DNA of 64,000 nt from Bombus terrestris (taxonomy: Eukaryota; Arthropoda; Insecta; Hymenoptera; Apidae): assembly GCF_910591885.1 (NCBI RefSeq), contig NC_063270.1:1054001-1118000 (forward strand), in the 5' to 3' direction. Of this stretch, positions 1-12,017 are shown one piece after another. Each line of letters opens with the position of its first letter. Positions within the stretch are counted from its first letter, which is position 1. The translations under genes and the position numbers were made by a program. Under the pieces are notes generated by a model that was not told the origin of the DNA, did no database searches, and was given only the letters and a program-made list of their open reading frames with translations.

Positions 1-3000
1 GTGCAATAATAATCATGTTCTCGTCTCGGAGTAATCACGTGCAAAGTGATGAAAAAATCACGCGACGGCACATTGAACAAACGAGGGAAGAGAATGATTT
101 TATAAAGTATTTCACGTGTATTTAGACAAATTTATTTATGACAAATGAGCGATAAGTTTAAAAAATATCATCCCTTATCTTTATGATTTCTGCCCCGTTA
201 TCAGATGTAATCCTCAGGTATAAAGACGTAACTCTCTATGCCGGAGATAGGCATAACTCCGTATTTTAGTCGACCGGGAAGTGTGGCACATATCAAAGTA
301 CGAATTTTCTCGTGTGTCTAAGTGCCATTTTAGGATATGGACGAAATCAATGGTAAATTCTTTAGAACGAACTTGGAATTATCATAATCTTTCATTCATA
401 TCAAAGTGTGTTTACGATATCGAGTGTTCTCATATCAAACATACAAAACGATCTATCCAATTTTCAAAGTATCGCAATTGTGACTTATCATGATTTAAAT
501 ATTTAGTAAAAATAGTTAAACGCAAGATAATGATTCAAATATTTGATTGTTCTGAGAAATTACGACTTCTTTCTTTTCTTTCTGCAGTTCTTTGTACTGC
601 GTTTCCCTGCTTCTATTTGTATTCACTCGTCTTGTACAAATTCCATTATTGAGATACTTTACTCTCTTAATTTCTTGCGAGAACTGTTTCAAGGAGATAA
701 GTTATATAATTTAAATAATAATACGTTGCTGATCGTCGGTATTCAGTTATAATTAGGATTTGAATACCAAAAGAGAATAATTTGTAATCACGCTACATTC
801 ATTAATATTCATATTCATCTGCTATTTGTAATTACGCATCAGGTTTTCCTTTTTTTCTTCTTCTTTCCAGCTTGCTGTGTTTGTGTTCTCTTTGAAATTT
901 GTAATTTCTTGGTATCGCACCGGTGCAACGATAACGTGAAATGTTGCTTTTTGTACTGTTTTCACCGATAAGGAATTTGCAAACATTTATTATCGTTTGC
1001 TTTACGAAACAAACGCATATCTTCCAAAAAGTCCATCGTAAAAATATACTGAAGTTTTTAACCAATTCGTATTATAAAAGTTTTCAAAGTGCAAAGGTTA
1101 ACATCGATATTTCCTCGAACAGTTTATGAACTATATTTTCCTCGTGGGCGATTGGGCGGATGAATTTCTCATGTTATACGAAAGAGCACGCGTGATCTTC
1201 GATAAAGAACATCGTTCGCATTTTATAGTCAGTGAAATAGATGCGTTAATATTCGATCGGTTTTTATTTCTAAAATAGCATACGGTGCGGCGGGGCAGAG
1301 AAGTGACAGATATCGATCGTGCGATTGCCGATGTCCGAGATGGCCTACCTTTGCGGTATATTCATTCTCGTGCAGCCTACTTTTCTCTCTCTTTTTTTCT
1401 CGCATATTTTTTTCTCGAATATTTATAGATTTTTACTTCACGCGAGCATATTTCTTTAACACCCAAAACAAACTTACCGCCGATCGATTTATATTTCATC
1501 ATGTTTACACACTTTTCATTCAGCATCACCCAATTTGAAGAAACTTTCGTATTTGCTCCAATACCATGTATAATTAGCTGTCGATTTCTTTTGTACAGAA
1601 CAATCATAGGAAAGATAAAAACCACCAAGATAAAAGTAGGATATATTTATATAAGATTCAAAGAGGATTTTGCAACCAGGGAAAGCGTGTAAGACTTAGA
1701 GCACGTCTTGATTACGAGATATCAGCTTCAGCAGGAATAGTGTCGTTGAGATTTTTCATGCGACAGAGGGTAATAAACGTTTTCGCGACAGAAACAAACT
1801 TTCGTCGAAACGGTTTATCTTTTCTTCAGAACCCTTATTTATCGTTGTCCTTGATTTTATTGTGCGTCACTTACCAAACTTTTATTGTAAGTCATTGTCA
1901 CTAGACAAATAATTGCTTTGTTCGACTAACCCACTTCTACAAATAACTTTCCTACCTTTTACCTGTCGGTAACGATCCTATTCGTCATTTATATTCATTG
2001 ACTTCCATTTTAATACTCAAATAGCCATTAACGCGATATTATTGTTTACGGATTTCCATACATATTTTATTGACGAAGAAAACGCGTTTTTCTTCTATAT
2101 CTTAAATTGTGGTTGATTTTTACTTTGTAATTTGAATTCCATGTAAGATTTCATTTATGTTGACTTCTTCTAATTTCACTTCTTCTAATTTTCTACGAAA
2201 CGTGAAGTGTGAAAAAGGTAAGGTTTTATGTCCAATCTGAAATTCATTAAAATTCATTTGTTGTATTTACGTTTTATATGTATGTATTTAACGATTAAAA
2301 GTGTAAAAAATGATAACTAAATGGACGGATGTGCCTTTAAAATACATCATGTTTGCTCGAGATATACTCGACATCATGCGTGATCTGAAACGAAGTTCAG
2401 AAACAGAGTTGTCCACTATGTCATCGCGCATCGCACGAATCAATATCGTGCAGTTGGAAATAAAGTACGTGGCAATATCCTCGCCGTAGTTATATATAGC
2501 GTCATTTTCTAAAATTGATCGTACGTACATATGTCAATCTAATCGAGTCACGGAAGTGGAATATTATCTAAAAATAAACTGTACTTTGGTATATATCTAC
2601 ATAGAGGTTTGTCTCCCAGTAAAGATCAAAAGGTTTTCTACTATAAAAAAAAATTCTAACAATAGATACACACTTTTCATAGCTCGATAAATTATAGTTT
2701 CAAATCCATTCATAAAGTCTAAAGAAATATATAAATCAGAGAAACTATATCTAAACCAACAATTTCGTCTGAAATGCCAAACGTTAGTTCCTTCATGCGT
2801 ACGTTATCGTTGTTTATGTCATTGTCCAATGATTTACTGTCCACAAATTAAATCCTCTACGTCATTCAAAGACGCGAACCTATTTTCAAAATGCCAGTGA
2901 ACTCTGTGAGATTTCCCGAGTATTTGAATTAATATTTTTGAAATTTTTTCTAAATTCAAATCTTAATTTTCAAATTCAAATTCAAATTACAGAATTCAGA

Positions 3001-3274
3001 AAATTATTACAAATATGAAATTCAAGTTAGAAAGAATTGTTCCATTACTAACTGATGGAAGTAAAAATTCAATTGATCAAGCGATCTTTCTTCCGAACAA
3101 ATTCTGAAATCACCATCGTCTAATAATGAAACAATGATCTCCAGGAAAGCCAAGATTTATCCCGATAAATTTTTTCTTTAACGCGGTGGGCGATCGAACG
3201 ATATACGATAGTAAGGAAATCTGTCTGAAACTTTGCAGGAAAGTTGCAAAACTGATCTCTGTTTACGATTTCAG
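1..3274. other. AT-rich sequence with no recognised gene
   Basis: Short ORFs occur on both strands, but none has a recognisable motif, a plausible splice pair or convincing composition. There is a small run of TTCAAA-like repeats near 2950-2996. The 5' untranslated exon(s) and promoter of the PPxY gene on the plus strand probably lie here or to the left of the window. One donor-like site (AAAAAG|GTAAGG) sits near 2218, but I could not tie it to an exon. AT-rich spacer or intron is the best description. Confidence 0.5.
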
Positions 3275-3525
3275 CAATGTCCTTGGAGGAGTCGCGGCGT
3301 TCGCAGCGTCCCTACAGGTACGGAATGGTTCTCCTTTGCGTTGGAGCACTGATAAACTGGTTAGGCCTCGCGGAGAACTACGTCGAACCGGTACGATATG
3401 TCGGTGTTGCTTGCATAATCGCAGGCGCTCTTCTCATATGTGCCGCAATGTGTTGTTGGCTGCACGCACCGCCAAGTAGGGCAACCATGCACACACAACA
3501 CACAAATCATCCAATCACAGCACAG
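3275..3525 (+). CDS. PPxY gene, coding exon 1 (start codon and both membrane helices)
   Basis: A pyrimidine-rich acceptor (gtttacgatttcag) precedes CA and the ATG at 3277, and a strong donor (CACAG|gtaagt) follows at 3525/3526. The coding part is 249 bases, or 83 codons, and ends in phase 0. It encodes MSLEESRRSQRPYRYG and then both hydrophobic segments. The ORF runs past the donor into the intron, but that extension has no protein-like composition. A 5' leader exon upstream is implied by the acceptor and was not located. Confidence 0.72.
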
Positions 3526-6500
3526 GTAAGTCTCCATTTTTTAATCCATTACAGCGATAATCATTTTATCTTTTATCGAAATTGTCAAATACGTCAGGGA
3601 ATACAAATTTGTCATGAGTAGAGATTGCAAATAAGTTTAAAGAATGATTTGATATCGTATTTGGTATATTTTGAAGAAATTAATCCGACATTGATTCGAT
3701 TAATTGGAATATGATTCTTATTTTATGACTGACTTATCCTTTTCATATACAACATGTAATTGTTGTTAAAGAAAATACAAAACTAAGTAATATATCGTAT
3801 ACTATAAAATGCAATTCTAATAACAGATCGAATCATACGTTTTTAATTAGCTGATCGAAAGATGAAATTGAAACTTCTGCGAGCAACAATGTTCCAAGAA
3901 AATTTGAGATCGATATTGTACTTCTGCGTTTGACTACATCTTTGTATTTCAAGCAACTTAAGAACTAGTCACGTGCATACGATTAACCTATATATATATA
4001 GTGAATTCGAACAAACTCTCGATTAAACAGATAATATTTCTGAACTTTAGCCGCAGTGACAGTTCACTTAACATTACCAACATTTATATATTCATATTCT
4101 AAGATCGAGAAATCTATCCGAATCCTTTCTCTCGGAATGATTCAAGATAGAGCAACAGCTATAATTCTATCGACTGAAAGAGTAATTGAATCTAATTTCG
4201 ATTTTATTTCACGTGTTAAAGTCCTCACTTTCACTGTAAACGGCTCAATTTACCACCGGCAAACTTTTGTTTGAGTTTGAGGATTTCGAAACATACTTGA
4301 TTGAGACCTCCGAAAATTGTAGCGTTTTTCAGATCGATCCGGGTCAACTTCCTATTATAGACGGCGAACCGGTCGTCTATAGCACAAGTAATAGTACGCA
4401 AGGGAACCGTAATCACCAGCGTTTGTAAACAGGCTACGAGATAAAAATAATATAGTTCGATCAAAATTGTTGCAGTGGCTTTTCCTCGCCTCATAAATCG
4501 CTCGCTAGCTGCTAAAATCAACATAGTTAACACACGCCATGTAACGTTTCGTAAAGCGGCAATAATTGCTATGTACTTCTTGGTACAAATCAGCTTCGTC
4601 AAGAGTGAAAATTTATGCACAACGTTTAAAGTTCGATAGAAAAATGTTCGGCAAACGAAATTAATTTTCGTAATTCCTTTTATTCCACAATTCACTATAC
4701 ATATAATTACAGCATACAAGCATAGTACACAGTACCGCTTATAATTATTCGAGGATTTATTGAGTATTAAAAAATCGCACTTAGCTTGAAGATCAATAGA
4801 TCAAAATCAATACTAGCTACTAATGGATCGATCAATAGTAGTATCAATAACAAATCGGTAAAGCGACAGATAGATGATAATAATGTAACATTAACCACGT
4901 TTATAAACATAAGTAGCAATAAGTGATGTATATCAAGATCTATCAGGTTATTATTTAGAAACTGAGTATATTTGATATAAAACCGATTTCTATGGAAACG
5001 GAACCGTATTAAAGAAATTGTATTCCTTCTTTGTGGGTAAATATCTCACTTTACAGTATTATTTTGCGGCGTATCCTGTATAAAAGTATTAAAAAATCAC
5101 TTTTGTTCTTTTCTTATGATATAATTCTCACATGAATGCGATCAATGTATCCTTATGACACGTAGTATCATGCCAAAAGTTACAATAAGAAATAAAATTT
5201 CTAATTCATACAGCTATCGAATTAAAAATTCTTATACCTCGAACAATTATAAGCAGTATCATAGACGCGATCGCACTACTTTCACAGGTATTATGTAAAT
5301 TCTGGGAACCAGACGATCAGAATCCTCCGATTATCACCGAACGAATTCTTTTGTCGCACGTTTTCCTTTATCTCCTCGCGATTTTGTCATATCTTTGTTT
5401 GCCACGTTCTCTTTTGTCCTACACGTCCCATTGTGTCTACGCTTTCATTTCACTCGAATTTTGGTCATGCAAAAATTGTTCTTTCAAAAGCTGTTTCTCT
5501 TACTTTTTTGCCTCTCCTTCACATATTCTGCATTTTGTCTCTAAAGCGATATGTGGGCGTAGTATAGTCGTGTGACTTAGAATAGCAGCTGTTCCTCTTT
5601 TCGTTCACGCAGGGAAACAATAGAAATGCAAAGGTCTGTCTGTGGCTCGATGCATAAAGGAGGTCGCTGGTAGTTACAGTGCACTTATCTACTACTGTAA
5701 GGATATTCACCCGGAAGCACGTATCTATATTTATCGGCGGCCATCCTTCGATTATTCTGCCGTGTCCCAGCTGCAATCGACACATTTGAAATAGTTGTCA
5801 ATTTTCTGTTATGCAACCTTTTTTTGACAGTAATTACCGTTTTAAAATCAGCCTATTATTAATAAAATAGAACGTCAATGAGATAGATAGTTCGGTAGAA
5901 CGAGAATGTAGAATGATAAAAAATACATAAGAAATATTCATATTTTGCAAATAATATTTCAGTGTTATTAAGTAAAATGGAAATATAGCGATGCATTGAT
6001 ATTCATTTATACTTCCAGATTATCATCTATTTCCATTACTAATGATCTAATCGTGGATCATTAATTATTAATTATTAATCTTATTAGCGAAACGAATTAA
6101 TCTGACAAAGATCATGAATACGATTATAAGATATTTATTCATATGTATATCTAACAACAAGTATAACAAGAGACTTAATCCCAAAGTGCATTATTTATTG
6201 TCGTGCAATATTTACGACAGAAATACTGATGATTTCTCCTAGAAAATATATATTTGAAAGGAAACTTCATGGTGTTCCTTCAAGTATGAATTTCTATCAT
6301 AGAATCTTAGTCGCATAAACAGGTCCAAATGAATTAAATAAATAACTAGGAAATTCTCAAATACCAACTTCTATAGTTGACATCAAGTAAAAAATTCTAA
6401 ACAACAAAATCGTGCGATATTTTTACAAATGGCTTTTACATCAGCTATATTATTTCCAAACGAAGAAACGCGATCATTTATCGATCTATAGAATAATCAC

Positions 6501-7405
6501 GAACGAAATCGTGAGCCGCTTGAGTCAATAGGGACCGAACGGCCAGTGCCAGCATTGCAAAATCTCTAATTTGCGATTTTTACCTAATGAAAAAAAACCG
6601 TCAGTTTCGTCGAAGAAAAAATCGGCTCTGTTCTCAGTCATTCACCCAGCGATTCAAGCCGACAAAACGATTATGCAATTTTCCGCGAAGCTTTCTTTAT
6701 AGCCTCGAATAACCGCGCTATTTTCATCCTGTTCTGTATCCGGCGTACGTAACTCTGCGGTAAACGCGCGCCCTTTCGTGACTTAGATCCGGCCAGCTAT
6801 AAAGTTTCTAAAGAGTGTCGAGGCAAACACGTAGGTGGGTATCTATAGACCAGTCGCGATATATATAGAAGAATGACCATTTTGGGGTTAATATCCTTGC
6901 GGTTGATCGTGTAATACTGTCGTAAAATATTAACGAGATAAGAATCGATTCGTACGAATCGGATCGAAGGGGTCACTTTCGAAAGGCAGACGTTGATCAT
7001 TCATGGTTTTAAGTATAGAACTCTATCGAATTACTATCGTCTTGTACTTGAATATATATATTTATATATGTCAATGTATATATTTATATATAATATTATT
7101 TTATAATTTTTTCAAACGCTGATTCGAATGATAAATTCTGTATCACGCAGATCGACGATCCTATTCACGTAATCTCCATTGAGGAACCATCTAGTGGATC
7201 CAGACAAAAACCACCAGATTACGAGGCGGTCACGGACGCGCCACCTAGCTACGACGATGCCATCAAGTTGAATCCTAGTCATCTATTTAGGCCGAACAAT
7301 AGCAACACGTTGTCATTACCAACCGTACACAACATGGTTCCTAGAACCGTGGAGATTGTTTCTAGGGACCCGACGCCGTCGCCGCCGCCGCCTTACGCGA
7401 GGTAA
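3277..7405 (+). CDS. Two-helix membrane protein with three PPxY motifs (two coding exons)
   Basis: Joining 3277-3525 to 7151-7405 gives 167 residues plus stop with matching phase 0. Residues 16-32 and 40-62 are two hydrophobic helices separated by a very short loop containing NYVEP. Residues 63-167 form a hydrophilic tail, probably cytoplasmic, with PPDY (104-107), PPSY (114-117) and PPPY (162-165), the last just before the stop. PPxY motifs are known ligands of WW domains, especially Nedd4-type ubiquitin ligases, so the protein may be an adaptor or substrate for membrane-protein ubiquitination; that role is inference. The layout (two N-terminal helices, then a PPxY-rich tail) recalls vertebrate TMEM51-like and other small adaptor proteins, but I cannot name an ortholog. 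The start is the first ATG after a good acceptor (TTTCAG, 3269-3274). The gene converges on the MYT1-family gene. Confidence 0.7.
3526..7150 (+). other. Intron 1 of the PPxY gene
   Basis: A 3.6-kb AT-rich intron bounded by CACAG|gtaagt and cacgcag|ATCGAC. It contains the antisense ORF at 4231-4719, listed separately, an ATTAATT-rich stretch near 6060-6082 and a TATATA-rich stretch at about 7050-7100. A GC-richer patch lies at 6480-6990. No other coding signal was seen. Confidence 0.6.
4231..4719 (-). CDS. Hydrophobic ORF, possible chemoreceptor (gustatory-receptor-like) exon or remnant
   Basis: An uninterrupted 162-codon minus-strand reading frame in AT-rich DNA, inside the intron of the PPxY gene. 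It is the longest ORF outside the MYT1-family exons apart from low-complexity ones at 23,016 and 58,289. It has several hydrophobic segments. Its second half reads ELYYFYLVACLQTLVITVPL, followed by a basic/polar segment ending RFAVYNRKL, which resembles the pattern of insect gustatory receptors (a helix, then R-F-x-x-h-N-x-x-L). There is no ATG at the start of the frame (it opens at TTG) and no C-terminal TYhhhhhQF motif, so at best it is one exon or a decayed copy. A donor-like site (GGTG|GTAAAT) lies near its end, close to position 4245. The family call is inference and weak. Confidence 0.25.
   Translation of the reverse strand: MYAVIICIVNCGIKGITKINFVCRTFFYRTLNVVHKFSLLTKLICTKKYIAIIAALRNVTWRVLTMLILAASERFMRRGKATATILIELYYFYLVACLQTLVITVPLRTITCAIDDRFAVYNRKLTRIDLKNATIFGGLNQVCFEILKLKQKFAGGKLSRLQ
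7151..7405 (+). CDS. PPxY gene, coding exon 2 (tail with three PPxY motifs)
   Basis: The acceptor is tatcacgcag|ATC at 7150/7151. The exon encodes residues 84-167 in phase 0, with PPDYEAV, PPSYDDAI and a terminal PPPPYAR. The final codons are GCG AGG TAA, so the frame closes at 7405. The same bases also form a donor (GCGAG|GTAAAA, 7401/7402). If that donor is used, the exon at 8015 supplies G TGA and the protein still ends in Arg-stop. Confidence 0.75.
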   Translation: MDDPIHVISIEEPSSGSRQKPPDYEAVTDAPPSYDDAIKLNPSHLFRPNNSNTLSLPTVHNMVPRTVEIVSRDPTPSPPPPYAR

Positions 7406-8014
7406 AATACAATTACGCATCCATTGCTTTCTCTTCAATGAAACGTTCGATTATTTAGTTGGTAGATTCTCAGTATGGTATAAAAAAAAAAACAGGTGTT
7501 TGACGTATTGTGTCGTTCGTAAGTCGTTCGTGAGAACTAGTTAGCCTGGCCGCGTTGTGAAACGTGGGGTGGGGATGGAACGAAGTCAGGGAATTCCATA
7601 CATCTGGGAGGAACTATGATGCAATTTCACTTCGCGGTTTATTACAGGTGATGCTACGAATTGTTCTATAAAACTTGGTTACGTCATGATGTACTACGAA
7701 TATAGTATTAGTTACGTCAGAACTTCGTTCGTCTAAACTTCTCTGTGAATAAATCACTGGTTTTCCCGCTATTTAGATAAGATTTTTTCATTCAAATAAT
7801 AAATTTAAACAACAAGAGATTATTTAATTAAGCATTAAATGCCCCGATAAATGTTCCGTTATATCTGTAATGTATGAGATTCGATCAAGTTTCTGAGAAT
7901 TCGATGAATTCCTGTAGAAATTTTATTGAAAGATATAAATCTTTTATTGATAAGTATGTGTACAGATTTTTGATGTAATTATACAATTATATTGATGATT
8001 TCTCCTTATTTTAG
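7402..8014 (+). other. Optional last intron of the PPxY gene
   Basis: Bounded by GCGAG|GTAAAA and tctccttattttag|GTGAAA. The acceptor has a clear pyrimidine tract. Splicing joins AG to G TGA, and retention reads AGG TAA. AT-rich and without other features. Confidence 0.45.
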
Positions 8015-8590
8015 GTGAAATATTTGGCAATACCACTCATGATCGCGACAAGAAAGGCTTGCGGCATGCTAGAGTTCCTGCGTATTGCAATACATCTACC
8101 AACCGGTCAAGTACAAGAGTGCAAAGATGGTACGAACCATTTAGCCGTTCGTTATAGCTGTTACGGCACCGTCGAGGATGGGAGAGTCTCGTTTAAGTAG
8201 ACCTCTTTTAAGTAGACTAAAGATATTTGTGTTCAAAGAATCAAACGAACAGTTCTCCAAACGGGACTCCGCTTTTGTCACTGAATCAACGCAACGACAC
8301 GATCGAAGCTAGGATCGAGGGTAGAGTCGTATTATATTGATCGTTACGTTTGATCGATGGATTCCATGAATCTGAAACAGATGGCGAATTTTGTTGCAAG
8401 AACTTGAGAAATTCAAAGAAGAGAGAGCTGAATAGAGTCAAAGGGAATGTAAACATTGTGCCTTCTGCAAAGCGCCTAGAGAGACACAAGCCTAAATGTT
8501 TGCACAAGATACTCATGACTTGATACGTAGTTCCAGAGCTGTCGAAACTTCAAGTGAACTTGCCAATAAACCCGTATAAAGAATGATTAG
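8015..8590 (+). other. Probable 3' UTR exon of the PPxY gene
   Basis: It follows a good acceptor at 8014. The first three bases after the leading G are TGA, completing the stop when joined to the previous exon, so everything after that is untranslated. The ORF that opens at its first bases (8015-8200) is therefore not the likely product. An AATAAA signal at 8565-8570 suggests the transcript may end near 8590. The end is approximate. Confidence 0.4.
8565..8570 (+). terminator. Candidate polyadenylation signal AATAAA (PPxY gene)
   Basis: AATAAA within tgccaataaacccg, about 550 bases into the putative last exon on the plus strand. Other A-rich hexamers occur nearby, so this is one candidate only. 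Confidence 0.35.
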
Positions 8591-9780
8591 CGAACTCGTC
8601 TGGCTAATTTAGAGTGAATCTAAAATAGCAAATACGAGTTGTCGATAATTCGATACACTTCGTGCGTTTGTACATTGTTATATCTGTACAGAATCTATAA
8701 ATTGTATCCATTGTTATTAAAAAGAATAGCATTTGCTATGGTCGAAGAACTTAAGAGACCTTTACGTGGCCTTAAGAGACTTTAAAAGATGTATAGGAAT
8801 TGGAGAGGGAAGCCCTAAAACGTGTCAGAACTAGAGATGTTCTGAATTTCATTGCTTAGACAATCGCGTGGCTTTTTAGAGGAAATACGTTTGCTTGCCA
8901 TATAATTTCGATGATTATCATTTTTACACGATGTACATACCACATGCAAAACTCATTCACACGTCCATTTTATTGTGATATATACGATTATGCAGGTATT
9001 ATATAATACGTTACTATGTCAAGTTCGACGTTGCTTTGTGAAACAAGACTCTTTTTTTATAACGAAAGTGCAAATATAATGATAGGCAACTTTTAAACCT
9101 GAGTTTCTTTTCCATACCACTTCCTTATAGCGTTTTGAATAAGATTCGAAACGATAGAATTCCAATATGGTCATAATCGATATGAATAAAACCTAGGAGG
9201 TCTTCTTAGCATGACGGGCTAAAAAATCAATCTTTTTGTTTTTTCTTCTAATTTGACATCTTGAAAATATGTCCATAAAGTGCTAAAGTTTAATTCTCAA
9301 TATTGGCAGAGATCCATGCTTTCGAAGAAAACGGAATGAGTGTACCGAAATCGCGGTAAAACCAGAAAGTGAGTAATCGTTTGAAGTAAATCGAATATAT
9401 AAATCTTCTACGTACTATAACATCGTATTTCATATTCCACGTCATATATTCCACAACCAATAGTTCATTTACCATACCTAATATCTTAAAAGTTACATAC
9501 CAAGCACCACGATCTCTGTCCCGCTCTATCTTCCCACATTATTCGCATACTCTGATTAAGTGAGATTTAAGCATCGGACTGGCGTGACTAAGGAAAACGA
9601 ATTTTGTTCGTGAGAAGTGGAAAGTGAAGATTCAAAGCACCGAACTTTGTGTTTGTAAGACTTGTCTATGAAGAATAAGCCAAGATTCATCGATAAATAC
9701 CCTTTATTCAATCGGAGTAACATTTATACTTACTTAAAGCATGTCATTGAACTTATATATTCGTACAACTTTATCAACGG

Positions 9781-10033
9781 CAACAATAATAATCGTAATA
9801 ATGACGAGAACGTAACGACAATAATGGTAATAATGGTAATAATAGCAATAATGTCGTCGAAATGGTAACTTTCGAGAAGAACGAGCTCCTACTGATCGTG
9901 AACGTGTTGCTCGTCCGCCTTCCCACTGCCTGTATGCGGTTCGTGTTGAGCAAAAAAATAGATCTAATCACAGTGACAATGGTAATTATAATCGTAATAA
10001 TAATGACAATGACAAGAATAATGATAACGTCGA
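9781..10033. repeat. Cryptic (TAA/TGG)n trinucleotide-rich sequence
   Basis: Imperfect AATAATGG, AATAATAG and AATAATGAC units recur at 9781-9860 and 9978-10,033, and similar GTAGTAATAATAAT sequence recurs at 11,204-11,320. The ORFs across it on both strands are products of this repeat. On the minus strand it would be an AU-rich, UUAUUA-repeated part of the putative 3' UTR. Confidence 0.6.
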
Positions 10034-11613
10034 AGATTAATCGTAATCGTCGGCCGACTATCGCTATATTTTTTAATTTATTATTACTCTCACTACACGG
10101 TGTTTGGTTAAAGTATATACCTCTTCTCACGGTATCTTTCATCCCATCTGTCCACGAAATAGACGAATAATTGATTCTCCTATATTCTACTTCCCAGATT
10201 CTCCCCTCTCTTTTACTTTTATGTACACTGTCTCGTTCTACTGTGACGAAATTATTTCAGTCTGTAAAGTAATAAGCGCTGCACGGAAAATATCTTCGCC
10301 TATCTCGGTTATCTCGCGTTTCTTTCTATCCTTTGTTTTAAACTAGTACTCGTGTAATACAACGTGTTACTTGGTAAACGTCAAAGATAATTTTACGCGA
10401 ACGTCGCCATCGACTTTTTTCCTCGTTCGTCTCGTATACGTATCGATGTCAGCGAAATAAACCAGAAACGCTTCGTTAGCCGGTTCGACGACGTGTATTG
10501 TCAGAGATTTGCTTTTCTTCATTAAGCCTTCGACCGTTAAGCACCCAAGAGGCAGAAGATATTCGTCGTACCGCGATACGCGCAGGAACGTATCGATATT
10601 TACACGTTTGATTTCTCGCGTGCTTTGCGATCCATTAAAAACGCCAACTTACAACGTAGAGAGATGTAAATGTATCAACAAAAATAATAACAATTCACAT
10701 AGACGCGACAGTACTATGTACGCGTATCTGTTTATCCTAATAAATTTCTCCAACGAAAGGAACAAACACAAAACGTTTCGAAACTATTGCACAAAAGAAC
10801 GAGTGTCCTTCGTCCCGACTCGATTGGTCGACGATTCACGACGAGCACGAGGATCAAGGATCGTCCTCGCTTTTCATGGAGCTCGTCGATCCTCGACGCG
10901 CCCTTAAACGCCTGGAAATTTGATAAGTACACCGTGTTTGCGATTGACATCTTGACAATTAACGACCAGGCTGTGTGTACATGCACCGTTATTACAAGAT
11001 CGAGGTTTCACGCGCAGAATCTTCTCTCATCGATCATCTCACGCACAATTAGCCAAGTGGATCAGCAATACTCGCCGAACTTTCATTATAATATTCGTAA
11101 TCTCTTTCTGTCGACTATGTACACACTATGGACAAAGTGTTTCGCCGTTTCGTAGACTCGTTGATAATATAAATGCGTCGGTATACTCATCGCTAATATC
11201 CTATATCAGACAGTAGTAAGAGTAGTGGTAGCAATAATAATAATGATTGGGTTAGTCCTAGAAACAATCTCGGTGGTTGTAACAGTGACGATAGTAGTAA
11301 TAATAATATCTAGCGGTAAGTACGCAGTAATAATTTATAAGTAGCTGTCGGTTCTTTTCTTTTTTTTTTCCATTTTTCCATTTTAGCAGAAGCAGCATCG
11401 ATAGCGGTTCCACATTCTCGTTTACTTTTTAAACGTTTAATGGCTTAACGGGTAGTAACAGTTATGCACTGGTAAGAGCAATACGTTTGTTTGATATACA
11501 TTTAAGCTAATCATTTATGTTTTTCGCACTTGTGCTCCTTGTGTCTTCCACCAACTCCATCTTTATCTTTACATGACTTAAGAGTGATAACGACATTAAC
11601 GTTTCCTTCGAAT

Positions 11614-11646
11614 AATATGTATATGTATATATATATATATATATAA
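11614..11646. repeat. (AT)n microsatellite
   Basis: A run of ATGTATATGTATATATATATATAT type between gtttccttcgaataat and aaatgctttc. Simple AT dinucleotide repeat. Confidence 0.8.
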
Positions 11647-12011
11647 ATGCTTTCTCTGCCGCCTATTTACAATCACGATGCCTACGAGTCCTCGCGGCCC
11701 TCGGCCTTACGATATTCTTATGTCCTACAATTTCATTATATACAAAAGATATCGCTATGAGCAACGTCAGTCCGTACGGTTCTGCGGGATCACACTGAGT
11801 GGTTATCAGATGATACCTTAGATACCGTTTTTCTTTGTAACATTTACTACTCTCGAGTCTATACAGTCGTCATCGGCTTGTGTCGAACATTTACCGTCTT
11901 TAAGTCGACAGTCGAAAGCACCGTTTTCCTTTGGTACACGAGCAGATCACCCGATAATTGGTAAAAAGTCCTCTCGATTTCTCATTCTCAGTATGGAGAG
12001 TCATAACACAA

Positions 12012-12017
12012 TTTATT
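12012..12017 (-). terminator. Candidate polyadenylation signal AATAAA (MYT1-family gene, proximal)
   Basis: The plus-strand TTTATT at 12,012-12,017 is AATAAA on the minus strand, about 210 bases past the stop codon. It could define a short 3' UTR, while the signal near 9703-9708 could define a long one. Confidence 0.35.

Noticed and set aside
10509..11155. Overlapping plus-strand ORFs of 132 and 122 codons
   Set aside because: No motifs. They sit antisense to the probable 3' UTR of the MYT1-family gene and overlap in different frames.
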